Source of the DNA: Melioribacteraceae bacterium
GTDB lineage: Bacteria > Bacteroidota > Ignavibacteria > Ignavibacteriales > Melioribacteraceae
Reading direction: 5' to 3'
Length of the DNA stretch: 64,000 bases
Assembly (NCBI GenBank): GCA_030584085.1
Contig: CP129490.1
Coordinates: 248,001-312,000, forward strand
The position numbers were made by a program, and so were the translations under genes. The notes under the pieces were generated by a model. That model was given only the letters and a program-made list of their open reading frames with translations, was not told where the DNA came from and did not search any database. How positions within the stretch are numbered: position 1 is the first letter of the stretch; each line of letters opens with the position of its first letter. This document shows positions 43,649 through 51,607 of the stretch, in pieces.

Positions 43649-44683
43649 ATGATTAAGAGAATCTTCATCCTTCTCACTTTTTGCATTTCACTTTTTACTT
43701 CATTAAACGCTCAAACTGTAATCGGTAAATATGCAGGTGAATTTTTGGCAATAGGTGTCGGCGGACGAGCACTCGGAATGGGCGGCGCGCATACCGCAAT
43801 TGTTAATGATGTTACCGCTGGTTATTGGAATCCCGCCGGACTTGCCAGAATTGATTATCCGCAAATTGCACTTATGCATGAAGAACATTTTGGTGATCTT
43901 GTAAATTATAATTACGGTGCGGTTGCAATTCCATACGGAACGGATATGACATTCGGATTGAGTGTTATTCGTCTTGGTGTTGACGGAATTCCCGATACAC
44001 GCGATGCACTTTATGACGCAAACGGTGATGGAATTCTGGATATAAATACCGATCGACTTGATTATTCGAAAATAACAGAATTCAACAATACCGATTGGGC
44101 ATTTTATCTTTCATTTGCAAAGCGCCATTCAGAAAATTTCTATTGGGGTGCGAACGTTAAAGTTATTCGCAGAGATTTAGCGGAATTCAGTGCTACAGGT
44201 GTTGGCTTTGATGTCGGCGCAGTTTATATGCCGATGGAAGATCTTTATCTCGGTGCAACAATTCAAGATGTAACAACAACATTAGTTGCATGGAGTACTG
44301 GGCGAAATGAATTGATTTCACCGACCGCAAAAGTTGGTGCCGCTTATGCATTCCATATTTTAGGCGGAAGAGTAATGCCGGTTCTCGATCTTGATATTCG
44401 TTTTGAAGGAAGAGATTACGCGTCATATTTTAACATTGGTCCGGTAAGTTTTGATTCGCACTTTGGTGTTGAATATACCTACGATAATCTGTTCTCGGTT
44501 AGAGCCGGTTATAACGACGTTAAACAATTTACAATAGGTGCGGGAATAAAACTGCCTAAACTTTATATCGACTATTCATTCGCAAGAATGAGTCAATCCG
44601 AAAATGAGAGATTGCCCGACACACATAGAATCTCGTTAATGTTATCTCTCGAAGAGCCGAAGTTTATGAGAGACATAAATTAA
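43649..44683 (+). CDS. PorV/PorQ family outer-membrane protein
   Basis: The 344-residue protein has a signal peptide ending at LNAQT and the family opening GEFLAIGVGGRALGMGGAHT followed by AGYWNPAGLA. It is a FadL-like barrel. PorV-type proteins serve type IX secretion in Bacteroidetes, but many family members in Ignavibacteria are not near secretion genes, and no other Por gene lies in this window. AAGGAAA precedes ATG. Confidence 0.87.
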   Translation: MIKRIFILLTFCISLFTSLNAQTVIGKYAGEFLAIGVGGRALGMGGAHTAIVNDVTAGYWNPAGLARIDYPQIALMHEEHFGDLVNYNYGAVAIPYGTDMTFGLSVIRLGVDGIPDTRDALYDANGDGILDINTDRLDYSKITEFNNTDWAFYLSFAKRHSENFYWGANVKVIRRDLAEFSATGVGFDVGAVYMPMEDLYLGATIQDVTTTLVAWSTGRNELISPTAKVGAAYAFHILGGRVMPVLDLDIRFEGRDYASYFNIGPVSFDSHFGVEYTYDNLFSVRAGYNDVKQFTIGAGIKLPKLYIDYSFARMSQSENERLPDTHRISLMLSLEEPKFMRDIN

Positions 44684-44688
44684 TTTAC

Positions 44689-44716
44689 GTAGAGACTTGA
44701 TTAATCAAGTCTCTAC
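44689..44716. repeat. Perfect 28-nt palindrome, GTAGAGAC type (copy 1)
   Basis: GTAGAGACTTGATT is followed directly by its exact complement. The same 28 bases recur at 47637, and at 48458 with an insertion. It begins five bases after the stop of the PorV/PorQ gene. Confidence 0.95.
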
Positions 44717-44738
44717 AATAAATAAAAATTATTAAATT

Positions 44739-44764
44739 AAGGGAGAGTTATTCTCCCTTTTTTT
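44739..44764 (+). terminator. Intrinsic terminator before the lipoprotein gene
   Basis: AAGGGAGA (44739-44746) pairs with TCTCCCTT (44752-44759) across a five-base loop and is followed by a T-run. The T-run ends 12 bases before the TTG start at 44777. Confidence 0.88.
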
Positions 44765-44776
44765 ATTGGTGTTGAT

Positions 44777-45334
44777 TTGAACAAGATTAAATTAATATCA
44801 GCAATATTATTAACTGCATTTTGGTTTTCCTGCTCGGGACCGGCATCGTTTTATAACTTTGATACACCCCTCTCAAATGAGTTAACTTTTTCTCAAACTA
44901 CTGAACTTAAAGTAAATATTCCTAAAGGTTGGTTTACCGCGGAGGATAACAAAGACAGCAAAATTGATCTGTGGTTAATTGAGGAAAATTATTCTGCCTC
45001 CATTTCATTCATCCGAATTCACATTGATCAAGAAATGAAGAAAAGTAGAACAGAAAATTCACTAAACAGAGTGAAAGAATTTTCTTTACTTAATAACAAA
45101 TTGGCACACAGAAATAATTTTATCGATTTACTGAAAACCGAAACTTTTGAACTTAACGGTAGAGAATTTAATGCTTATCAATTTGCCGGATCAAATTACC
45201 GTTACCGTGTTGTGGTTTTCGGTTATAAAGGAAATTACTACGAGTGTGTTTCGGCAATAAAACCTGGTTTAACTGAAGCAGATTTAATAAATATATATTC
45301 TATCCAAAATTCCGTGCTGGCATCAATTAAATAA
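44777..45334 (+). CDS. Hypothetical lipoprotein
   Basis: The 185-residue protein starts with TTG and has a lipoprotein signal ending at FWFSCSGP (Cys19). The mature part (TELKVNIPKGWFTAEDNKDS, later REFNAYQFAGSNYRYRVVVF) has a beta-rich pattern similar in outline to PsbP-like or DUF1795 folds that bind at membranes; this is only an impression. It comes directly before the ECF sigma gene and may be part of the same cassette. Confidence 0.65.
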   Translation: MNKIKLISAILLTAFWFSCSGPASFYNFDTPLSNELTFSQTTELKVNIPKGWFTAEDNKDSKIDLWLIEENYSASISFIRIHIDQEMKKSRTENSLNRVKEFSLLNNKLAHRNNFIDLLKTETFELNGREFNAYQFAGSNYRYRVVVFGYKGNYYECVSAIKPGLTEADLINIYSIQNSVLASIK

Positions 45335-45387
45335 TTATTTTTAGGCAACTTTTCTTAAACAAACACATCTTTAATAGAAAAGAAAAA

Positions 45388-45909
45388 TTGAAGCATTCGC
45401 CGGCTGAAATATTAGAGTTTACTATTACATACAATCAGTTCAAGGGATATATCTACAATTACATATCCAAAATGCTGAACGATAAAGAAATGTGTTTTGA
45501 TGTTGTTCAATCTGTGTTCCTTAAATTCTTTGAAAATTTTCATCTGATAAAGAATAAAGAAAGTACAAAATCATGGTTGTTTACAACCGCAAGAAATGAA
45601 GTTTTTTCAATTTATAGAAAGAAGAAAGTACGAAAGAATGTTTTCACGTTTGAAGATGAAGAAGAATTAAGCAGTAACGAAGATAATTTTTCGGAAGAAA
45701 TTGAAATGAAAGAAATAAAAGAACTTCTTCAAATAGAACTTGATGATTTACCCGAAGAACAAAAAGAAATTTATGTCTTAAAAGAATACGGCGGATTAAG
45801 TTATAAAGAAATCGCGGAAACTCTTGGCATTGAAGAAGACTTGGTTAAAAGTCGTTTATATAAAACACGACAAAAACTTATAAAAAGATTATCCAAAGTT
45901 TTAAAGTAA
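45388..45909 (+). CDS. ECF-type RNA polymerase sigma factor
   Basis: The 173-residue protein starts with TTG at 45388. Region 2 is FDVVQSVFLKFFENFHLIKN with STKSWLFTTARNEVFSIYRKKK; region 4 is LPEEQKEIYVLKEYGGLSYK followed by EIAETLGIEEDLVKSRLYKT. Only sigma-2 and sigma-4 domains are present. The gene is followed after nine bases by a membrane protein gene that should encode its anti-sigma factor. Confidence 0.93.
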   Translation: MKHSPAEILEFTITYNQFKGYIYNYISKMLNDKEMCFDVVQSVFLKFFENFHLIKNKESTKSWLFTTARNEVFSIYRKKKVRKNVFTFEDEEELSSNEDNFSEEIEMKEIKELLQIELDDLPEEQKEIYVLKEYGGLSYKEIAETLGIEEDLVKSRLYKTRQKLIKRLSKVLK

Positions 45910-45918
45910 AGGTGAATA

Positions 45919-46389
45919 ATGACAACCGACAAGGTAATAGTATTGATAAATGAGTTCATTGACGGTGAACTCCCCAAAGAAAAAGAAAACGTTTTGTTTA
46001 CTGAGCTTGGCATAAATGAAATCGCGCGTGAATATTTCAAAAAAATTAACTCACTTAAAATAGTTACAATGAATCAAACGGAAACTTTCCCGAATGAGTT
46101 GGACAAGAAGATTCTGACTAAAATGCAATCCGTTCAATCGGTACCATTCATTTCAAAAATTAAAAGTGGTGCAGTCTCATATATAAGTTATGCATTATTG
46201 CTGATTGCACTTTTAACCGGTTACTACATTTATGAAGACGCGAATATTTCTAAGCAGCAGCTTGAACTTGCTAAGACCAGAATTGAGCAGCAAGATAATT
46301 TGTTGAAAGTGATTTTTACAAATCAACTCGCACCAATTACTGTTAAGCCCGAATATGAAAATGAAATTATAATAGAAGCTAGAATGTGA
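45919..46389 (+). CDS. Putative membrane anti-sigma factor
   Basis: The 156-residue protein has a cytosolic N-terminal part (VIVLINEFIDGELPKEKENV, residues 7-26) resembling the zinc-free anti-sigma helix bundle. It also has one transmembrane helix (about 86-105, SYISYALLLIALLTGYYIY) and a short periplasmic coiled coil. No HxxxCxxC motif is visible. AAGGTG precedes ATG. The position after an ECF sigma gene is the main evidence for function. Confidence 0.78.
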   Translation: MTTDKVIVLINEFIDGELPKEKENVLFTELGINEIAREYFKKINSLKIVTMNQTETFPNELDKKILTKMQSVQSVPFISKIKSGAVSYISYALLLIALLTGYYIYEDANISKQQLELAKTRIEQQDNLLKVIFTNQLAPITVKPEYENEIIIEARM

Positions 46390-46396
46390 GGTAGTT

Positions 46397-47230
46397 ATGA
46401 AAAAAATGTTACTAATATTTATCGCGGTTTTTGTTTTTGGTTGTACTGAAAAAAGTGACGGTGTGAAAATAATCGATAATTATGACGAAGAATATTTAAC
46501 GGAAAAACAAGTTGATAACGAAGCGGGAACCGAAGAAGAACTCAAGTTAGTAATGGAAGATATCAAACAAATAGTCCACGATGAATATTCTAAACTAAAC
46601 TCACCGATCAAAGCTGTTTTTAATTATAGACTTTACATTAATGAGGAAGGAAGAGTTGATGGCATTAAACAATTGCCGATCTCGGAAAAATATTCAACAG
46701 AAGACGGCAGTTATAAATTAATTGCTAAGGAATTATTATTAAAAGAGTTTGCAGACGCAGCCAAGAGTTGGAAGTTTACTGCCGCAACAAAGGAAAACAA
46801 TCCAGTAAAATTTCGTGGTGATCTTGAATTAATCTTAACGGTAGATGAAACCGGAACTATTAAAGAAGAAATTCCATCACTTAAGTCATTGGGCAATGTG
46901 TTATCGAAACTGAAATTCACAGATGATGATATTTACTTTGTTGTTGTAGAAGAACAGCCTGAACCTATTGGCGGGTTAATGGCAATTCAAGGAAAAATAG
47001 TTTATCCGAAAAAAGCAAAGGAAGCCGGTATTCAAGGCAGAGTTTTTGTAAAAGCATTCATAAACGAAGAAGGTATTGTTGATAAAGTAGAACTTCTAAA
47101 AGGATTTGATCCCGAATGTGATTCTGTTGCAATGAATGCAATTAAGCAGACAAAATTTACATCACCAAAACAAAGGGGAGAACCTGTTAAAGTGCAGGTT
47201 GCAATTCCCATCGTATTTAAATTACAATAA
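46397..47230 (+). CDS. TonB-domain lipoprotein
   Basis: The 277-residue protein has a lipoprotein signal ending at FVFGCTEK (Cys16), a variable middle domain, and a C-terminal TonB domain: PEPIGGLMAIQGKIVYPKKA, IQGRVFVKAFINEEG, AIKQTKFTSPKQRG. An N-terminal lipid anchor instead of a transmembrane helix is unusual for an energy transducer. A second TonB-domain protein follows 10 bp later. GAGGTAG precedes ATG. Confidence 0.85.
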   Translation: MKKMLLIFIAVFVFGCTEKSDGVKIIDNYDEEYLTEKQVDNEAGTEEELKLVMEDIKQIVHDEYSKLNSPIKAVFNYRLYINEEGRVDGIKQLPISEKYSTEDGSYKLIAKELLLKEFADAAKSWKFTAATKENNPVKFRGDLELILTVDETGTIKEEIPSLKSLGNVLSKLKFTDDDIYFVVVEEQPEPIGGLMAIQGKIVYPKKAKEAGIQGRVFVKAFINEEGIVDKVELLKGFDPECDSVAMNAIKQTKFTSPKQRGEPVKVQVAIPIVFKLQ

Positions 47231-47240
47231 GGGGGTAGTT

Positions 47241-47630
47241 ATGAAAAATGTTGTTGCGAACAGTTTCAGATTTATAATTATTTTATCATTCATTCTCATA
47301 GGAACACAAACTCAAAGTTTTGCACAAGCGAATGAATATGTGACAGATGCGGAAGAAATGCCTCAACCAATCGGGGGATTGGAAGCTATCATGAAGAATG
47401 TTGTCTATCCGAAAGAAGCAAAGGTAAATAATATTCAAGGTAAAGTTTTGGTAGAAGCTTTTATTGATGCAAGCGGGAATGTTGTTGAAGTAAAAATCAA
47501 AGAAGGAGTTGAAGCATTAAATAATGCTGCTCAAACTGCAGTGAAGAAAACTAAATTTACTCCGGCAAAAGTGAAAGGAAAAGCAGTTAAATCAAAGATT
47601 ATAATTCCAATCATGTTTAAGCTAAGTTAA
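47241..47630 (+). CDS. Short TonB-domain protein
   Basis: From ATG 47241 (preceded by GGGGG) the protein is 130 residues. A signal peptide or anchor (FRFIIILSFILIGTQTQSFA) is followed directly by a TonB domain, PQPIGGLEAIMKNVVYPKEA to KFTPAKVKGKAVKSKIIIPI. It is a paralogue of the C-terminal domain of the preceding protein. It lacks the proline-rich spacer that lets TonB span the periplasm, so it may bind within the periplasm. The frame up to 47136 overlaps the previous gene and is not used. Confidence 0.85.
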   Translation: MKNVVANSFRFIIILSFILIGTQTQSFAQANEYVTDAEEMPQPIGGLEAIMKNVVYPKEAKVNNIQGKVLVEAFIDASGNVVEVKIKEGVEALNNAAQTAVKKTKFTPAKVKGKAVKSKIIIPIMFKLS

Positions 47631-47636
47631 ATGAAT

Positions 47637-47690
47637 GTAGAGACTTGATTAATCAAGTCTCTACAAAACATTTCACAAACTCAGTATATC
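47637..47690. repeat. Direct repeat, left copy: palindrome plus rseP-end sequence
   Basis: Bases 47637-47664 are the perfect GTAGAGAC palindrome (copy 2). Bases 47665-47690 read AAAACATTTCACAAACTCAG followed by TATATC. That tail matches 48506-48531 at 25 of 26 positions, where it covers the last codons of rseP. The pair of 54-nt repeats brackets the RelE/Xre module. Confidence 0.92.
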
Positions 47691-47753
47691 ACACCCATAA
47701 TAACCACGTTCAACCAAAATTCCGAATTGAATTTAATTGTAATGGATTACAAC

Positions 47754-47831
47754 TTTTGACAGAATATTAAAGGAGTTTTTTTGAACGAATTTTGTGTCAA
47801 AGTGATTTTGTTGTATGTAACATATTTGTTA
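47754..47831. promoter_or_regulatory. Probable promoter/operator of the RelE/Xre module
   Basis: TTTGACA (47755-47761), a good -35-like sequence, and TGTCAAA (47795-47801) form 7-bp inverted arms. Closer to the gene, TAACA (47818-47822) and TGTTA (47827-47831) form a dyad with a TATT spacer, 10 bases before the GTG start. Xre-type antitoxins commonly bind such palindromes. Confidence 0.4.
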
Positions 47832-47841
47832 TATTCCGATT

Positions 47842-48189
47842 GTGAAGTGGAGCATTGAATATTATAGTGAAGATATTCAAAAAAAAATTCTTTCTTTGCC
47901 TTCGGGGTTATTAGCACGGTACTTAAGATTAACAGACATAATGCTGGAATTTGGCTCTCATTTGGGGATGCCTCATACAAAGTTTTTGGAGGATGGTTTA
48001 ATAGAACTTAGGGTAAAAGGTAAAGAGGGAATTGCGCGGATATTCTACTGTACATTAATTGAAAAGCGAATTATAATGTTGCATTCATTTATTAAAAAAT
48101 CAAATAAAACACCAAAGAAAGAAATACAAATAGCCAGAGGAAGAATGAAAGAGGTGATAAAAAATGACGCACGAAGAACTAAAAAATAA
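47842..48189 (+). CDS. RelE/HigB-like toxin (phage Gp49-like family)
   Basis: The 115-residue basic protein starts with GTG. WSIEYYSEDIQKKILSLP, LGMPHTKFLEDGLIELRVK and GIARIFYCTLIEKRIIMLHS followed by FIKKSNKTP match the RelE/ParE-superfamily Gp49-like toxins, which are ribosome-dependent mRNA interferases. The toxin gene precedes and overlaps the Xre antitoxin gene by 26 bp, the order of HigBA systems. Confidence 0.9.
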   Translation: MKWSIEYYSEDIQKKILSLPSGLLARYLRLTDIMLEFGSHLGMPHTKFLEDGLIELRVKGKEGIARIFYCTLIEKRIIMLHSFIKKSNKTPKKEIQIARGRMKEVIKNDARRTKK

Positions 48190-48451
48190 AGCACTTAAAA
48201 AAGCTTCGGTAAAAAAAGAATATGATAAACTTGAGCCGGAATTTACTTTGTTGAGAGAAATGCTTCGAGCAAGGAATAGAGCCGGTCTTAGTCAAGCACA
48301 AGTAGCTCAAAAAATGGGGACGAAATCTACTGCAATAACAAGGCTAGAATCATCTCTAAGCTCCGGAAAACATTCTCCGTCACTGGCAACAATCAAAAAA
48401 TATTTAGAAGCATTAGATTGTCGTTTGGAAATTAAAATTACACAAAACTAA
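48164..48451 (+). CDS. Xre-family antitoxin (HigA-like)
   Basis: The 95-residue protein has an HTH_3 domain: ARNRAGLSQAQVAQKMGTKS followed by TAITRLESSLSSGKHSPSLA and a C-terminal helix YLEALDCRLEIKI. It should bind the toxin and the operator upstream. Its start lies 26 bases inside the toxin gene and has a strong GAGGTGAT ribosome-binding site. Confidence 0.92.
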   Translation: MTHEELKNKALKKASVKKEYDKLEPEFTLLREMLRARNRAGLSQAQVAQKMGTKSTAITRLESSLSSGKHSPSLATIKKYLEALDCRLEIKITQN

Positions 48452-48457
48452 AATTCA

Positions 48458-48531
48458 GTAGAGACTTGATCACGCCGGAGGCGGACAGGTTAATCAAGTC
48501 TCTACAAAACATTTCACAAACTCATTATATC
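48458..48531. repeat. Direct repeat, right copy, with 20-nt insertion in the palindrome
   Basis: The palindrome arms GTAGAGACTTGAT (48458-48470) and TAATCAAGTCTCTAC (48491-48505) are intact, but CACGCCGGAGGCGGACAGGT is inserted at the centre. The tail 48506-48531 is the same 26-nt sequence as in the left copy with one change. It runs into the 3' end of rseP, whose stop codon is at 48514-48516. Confidence 0.92.
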
Positions 48532-49869
48532 GCTGTAAATAATAAATGCCATCAACATAAGTAAAACAATAAATCCAAAATTTTGAATTGCGATTTTAAT
48601 TTTAACCGGTAGTTCTTTTCTCATTATTCCTTCGATAATAATTATAACAAAATGACCTCCGTCAAGAACCGGGAAGGGAAGGAAATTTAATATTGCCAAA
48701 CTCAAGCTCAACATTGCTAAAAAGTATAAGAAGGAAATAATTCCGGTATCCGCACTTCTTGCAGCAAATTGTGCAATCTTAACCGGTCCGCCAAATACTT
48801 GATCGAATTGGACATCACCGACTATTACATTCTTGAACATCGAAAAAGTTAATGCAGTTATTTGAGTAATATTCTCGAAGCTTTGAAACAATGAACCGAA
48901 GAAGCCATAATTCTCGAACTTTATTGGGCCTGTATAAACGTCTGTAATATAGATTCCTATCTTACCGTCATAACCAGATTTTACTGTTGTAGTTACAGTA
49001 TCTTCATCTCGCAAAAGAACAAGTGATATTTCTTTTTCCGGATTAGAAGAAATAATGCGTATTGCTTCATGGCTGTTGTTCAGTTTCATTCCGTTCATTT
49101 CGAGGAAAATATCGCCGGCTTGAATACCGGCGGCTTCTGCCGGAGAATTTTTCATAATTTCCGATATGTAAGGCTGAGTGTGACCGAAAGGAATCATAAA
49201 ACTTTTCTGAGCATTTTCGGCTATTAATTCTTTCTGTATTTTGAATGAAACTTCTTCTCCGCCTCTTAATACAGTTACGTTGACATCTTTACCAATATTA
49301 TCTATTAAGAGATTGTTAACGATATCATCCCAATTCTCGGTTGTTTTTCCATTAATAGATAATATTTTATCGTTTGTTTCGAAACCGGCTTGTGCGGCAG
49401 GTGTATTTTCTTCAACATAACCAAGATCGGTTGTGTCGATTATTTGTTTACCTTGAAAGAAATTAATTCCCCATAAAATGAGAATTGTCAATGTAAGGTT
49501 CATCATAACACCGGCAGAGATTACAAAGAGTTTTTTATAAGTTGGCTTAGCTCTGAATTCATAGTCCTTCGGTTCTGATTTGGCAAATTCCGTATCAAAA
49601 CTTTCATCGATCATGCCTGATATTTTTACATATCCGCCAAGTGGTAGAAGTGAAATTCTATAATCGGTATTCCCTTCTCCGTCAAAATCTTTTGGTAAAG
49701 GTCCGAATGTAAAACCGGTAATTTTGTTGTAACCTAGGATTCTTCTTCCGTATCCGATTGCAAATACCTCGGCTCTCATTCCGGACATTTTTGCTGCAAG
49801 GAAGTGTCCAAGTTCATGAACAAAAACCAAAATACCGATTGTTATAGCGAAATAAATTATATAGTCCAT
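48514..49869 (-). CDS. rseP: RIP metalloprotease RseP (site-2 protease)
   Basis: The 451-residue membrane protease has the zinc motif HELGH (His18, Glu19, His22) in its first helix and PVLDGGHFV with the third ligand near residue 400. Between them lie two PDZ domains (EENTPAAQAGFETNDKIL, KNSPAEAAGIQAGDIF). It cuts anti-sigma factors and signal-peptide remnants within the membrane, and it could process the anti-sigma factor encoded at 45919. It follows dxr by 11 bp, a conserved order. Confidence 0.96.
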   Translation of the reverse strand: MDYIIYFAITIGILVFVHELGHFLAAKMSGMRAEVFAIGYGRRILGYNKITGFTFGPLPKDFDGEGNTDYRISLLPLGGYVKISGMIDESFDTEFAKSEPKDYEFRAKPTYKKLFVISAGVMMNLTLTILILWGINFFQGKQIIDTTDLGYVEENTPAAQAGFETNDKILSINGKTTENWDDIVNNLLIDNIGKDVNVTVLRGGEEVSFKIQKELIAENAQKSFMIPFGHTQPYISEIMKNSPAEAAGIQAGDIFLEMNGMKLNNSHEAIRIISSNPEKEISLVLLRDEDTVTTTVKSGYDGKIGIYITDVYTGPIKFENYGFFGSLFQSFENITQITALTFSMFKNVIVGDVQFDQVFGGPVKIAQFAARSADTGIISFLYFLAMLSLSLAILNFLPFPVLDGGHFVIIIIEGIMRKELPVKIKIAIQNFGFIVLLMLMAFIIYSDIMSL

Positions 49870-49880
49870 ATTTCCATCAA

Positions 49881-51038
49881 TTAATTGTCAAAAAAGTGTT
49901 CTGCATATTCCCTCGTTTGACGATCACATTCAAAAATTGTTTCCAAATCAGGTGTACGGTGATTTTCAATTTTATCAAGTGATGATTTTATTATCAAGGG
50001 AATATCAGTAAAATGTATTTTTCCTTTAAGGAATTTATCAACAGCGATTTCATTTGCAGCATTTAAAATGCATGGCGAAGTTCCGCCGGCCGTCATTACT
50101 TCATAAGCTAATTTTAAGCATTCGAATTTCTCGAAATCCGGTTCAAAGAAAGTTAGTTCTCTTATTCTGGGAAGTTTCGTTTCAACAAAATCACATCCGA
50201 ATCTTTCCGGGAAAGATAACGCATATTGAATCGGAAGTTTCATATCCGGCAAACTTAATTGCGCTTTGATCGATCCGTCAATAAACTCAACCATTGAATG
50301 AATAATTGATTGAGGATGAACAACAACTTCAATCCTTTCTTTCGGTAAACCGAACAACCAATGAGCTTCGATTACTTCCAAGCCTTTGTTCATCATTGTT
50401 GCGGAATCAATTGTGATTTTACTTCCCATTTTCCAATTCGGATGAGCAAGAGCTTGTTCAACCGTAACTTTGGATAAACTTTCTTTGTCGAGATTAAGGA
50501 AAGGTCCGCCCGAAGCAGTTAAAATTAATTTATCGATGTATTCTTTTTCTTCACCTATTAGGCATTGAAAAATTGCGCTATGTTCGGAATCAACCGGAAT
50601 CAATTCGGAACCGAATTGATAAATCATATCAGTTATTAATTCACCGGCAACAACAAGAGTTTCCTTGTTTGCTAATGCAATTCGTTTTTTTCTTTTAATT
50701 CCTTCTATTGTAGGTGATAATCCCGCAAAACCAACCAGAGCTGTAACTATTATGTCATAGTTAAGATTTTTTGCGATTTCAATCAAACCATCTTTACCGG
50801 AAAGTACTTCGCATTTAATATTAATCCGCTTTTTCAACTCATCAGCTTTGGACTTATCCGTCACAACAACATAAGATGGATTAAACTCCTCAATTTGTTT
50901 TTCGAGATCAGCAATATTTGTGTTAACGGTCAAACCAGTGACTTTAAACTTTTCCGGGAATTCTCTTATCACATTAAGAGTATTAACACCAATTGATCCC
51001 GTTGATCCGAGAATTAATATTTCCTTTTGTTCACTCAC
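49881..51038 (-). CDS. dxr: 1-deoxy-D-xylulose 5-phosphate reductoisomerase
   Basis: The 385-residue protein has the NADPH-binding start ILGSTGSIGVNTLNVI, the catalytic LANKETLVVAGELI and PVDSEHSAIFQCL, and the C-terminal helical domain (AANEIAVDKFL). It makes MEP from DXP, the first committed step of the MEP pathway. The start is GTG, overlapping the TAG stop of the upstream membrane protein gene by one base (TAGTG). Confidence 0.97.
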   Translation of the reverse strand: MSEQKEILILGSTGSIGVNTLNVIREFPEKFKVTGLTVNTNIADLEKQIEEFNPSYVVVTDKSKADELKKRINIKCEVLSGKDGLIEIAKNLNYDIIVTALVGFAGLSPTIEGIKRKKRIALANKETLVVAGELITDMIYQFGSELIPVDSEHSAIFQCLIGEEKEYIDKLILTASGGPFLNLDKESLSKVTVEQALAHPNWKMGSKITIDSATMMNKGLEVIEAHWLFGLPKERIEVVVHPQSIIHSMVEFIDGSIKAQLSLPDMKLPIQYALSFPERFGCDFVETKLPRIRELTFFEPDFEKFECLKLAYEVMTAGGTSPCILNAANEIAVDKFLKGKIHFTDIPLIIKSSLDKIENHRTPDLETIFECDRQTREYAEHFFDN

Positions 51039-51523
51039 TAGATATAAAGGATTCTTGTTACAGCCATTAAAAAGTTAATAATCACTAACAGGTTGATTTG
51101 AAAACTAACCGAATAAAGTTTCTTCAAATTTTCGCGAACATTTGATTTATCATCTACGGGTGATTTAACTTCCTCACTGATTAACAGACGAACTTTTTTA
51201 GCTGTAGGAATTAGCTTCCAGCCAAGTAATATCAAAATTACAACCATAATAATTTGCTTTGACGCCAGCCAATGATTACCTGAGAAATCAAAAAAGCCGT
51301 AACCTACGTCCATCAATATCATCCAGATTCCGGTTACTAAAATTCCGACAGCTCCGATCATACCCAAGAGATTAACAAATTTTAGGTAAAGTGAAATTAA
51401 TTCTATTTCTCCCTTAGAGTTTTTTGCTTTAGATATATATCTCTTAAATAATGGATCTGCGATAAAAACTACAAGCCATATTCCGGCAAAAGTTACGTGA
51501 AGCCATGTAAGTAATAAGTACAT
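51038..51523 (-). CDS. DUF2269/CopD-like membrane protein
   Basis: The 161-residue protein has four hydrophobic segments: LLLTWLHVTFAGIWLVVFIA, then LLGMIGAVGILVTGIWMILM, IIMVVILILLGWKLI, and the C-terminal NLLVIINFLMAVTRIL. The WLHVTFAGIW helix with a histidine resembles haem- or copper-binding helices of DUF2269 and CopD proteins. Function is unknown. AAAGGG precedes ATG, and the stop overlaps the dxr start. Confidence 0.7.
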   Translation of the reverse strand: MYLLLTWLHVTFAGIWLVVFIADPLFKRYISKAKNSKGEIELISLYLKFVNLLGMIGAVGILVTGIWMILMDVGYGFFDFSGNHWLASKQIIMVVILILLGWKLIPTAKKVRLLISEEVKSPVDDKSNVRENLKKLYSVSFQINLLVIINFLMAVTRILYI

Positions 51524-51607
51524 AATTAGCCCTTTCAGTTTTATGTATTTTCAAATATATGAAATTGAGGACTTATTAATAAGTCAAATTGAGGAAAGAA
51601 AGTTCAA

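Noticed and set aside
43649-44683. Evidence for a type IX secretion locus
   Set aside because: The PorV/PorQ family protein stands alone. No PorK/L/M/N, SprA or C-terminal sorting-domain protein was seen.
47136-47240. Longer start for the short TonB protein
   Set aside because: It would overlap the preceding gene by 95 bp. ATG 47241 has a GGGGG ribosome-binding site and begins a signal sequence.
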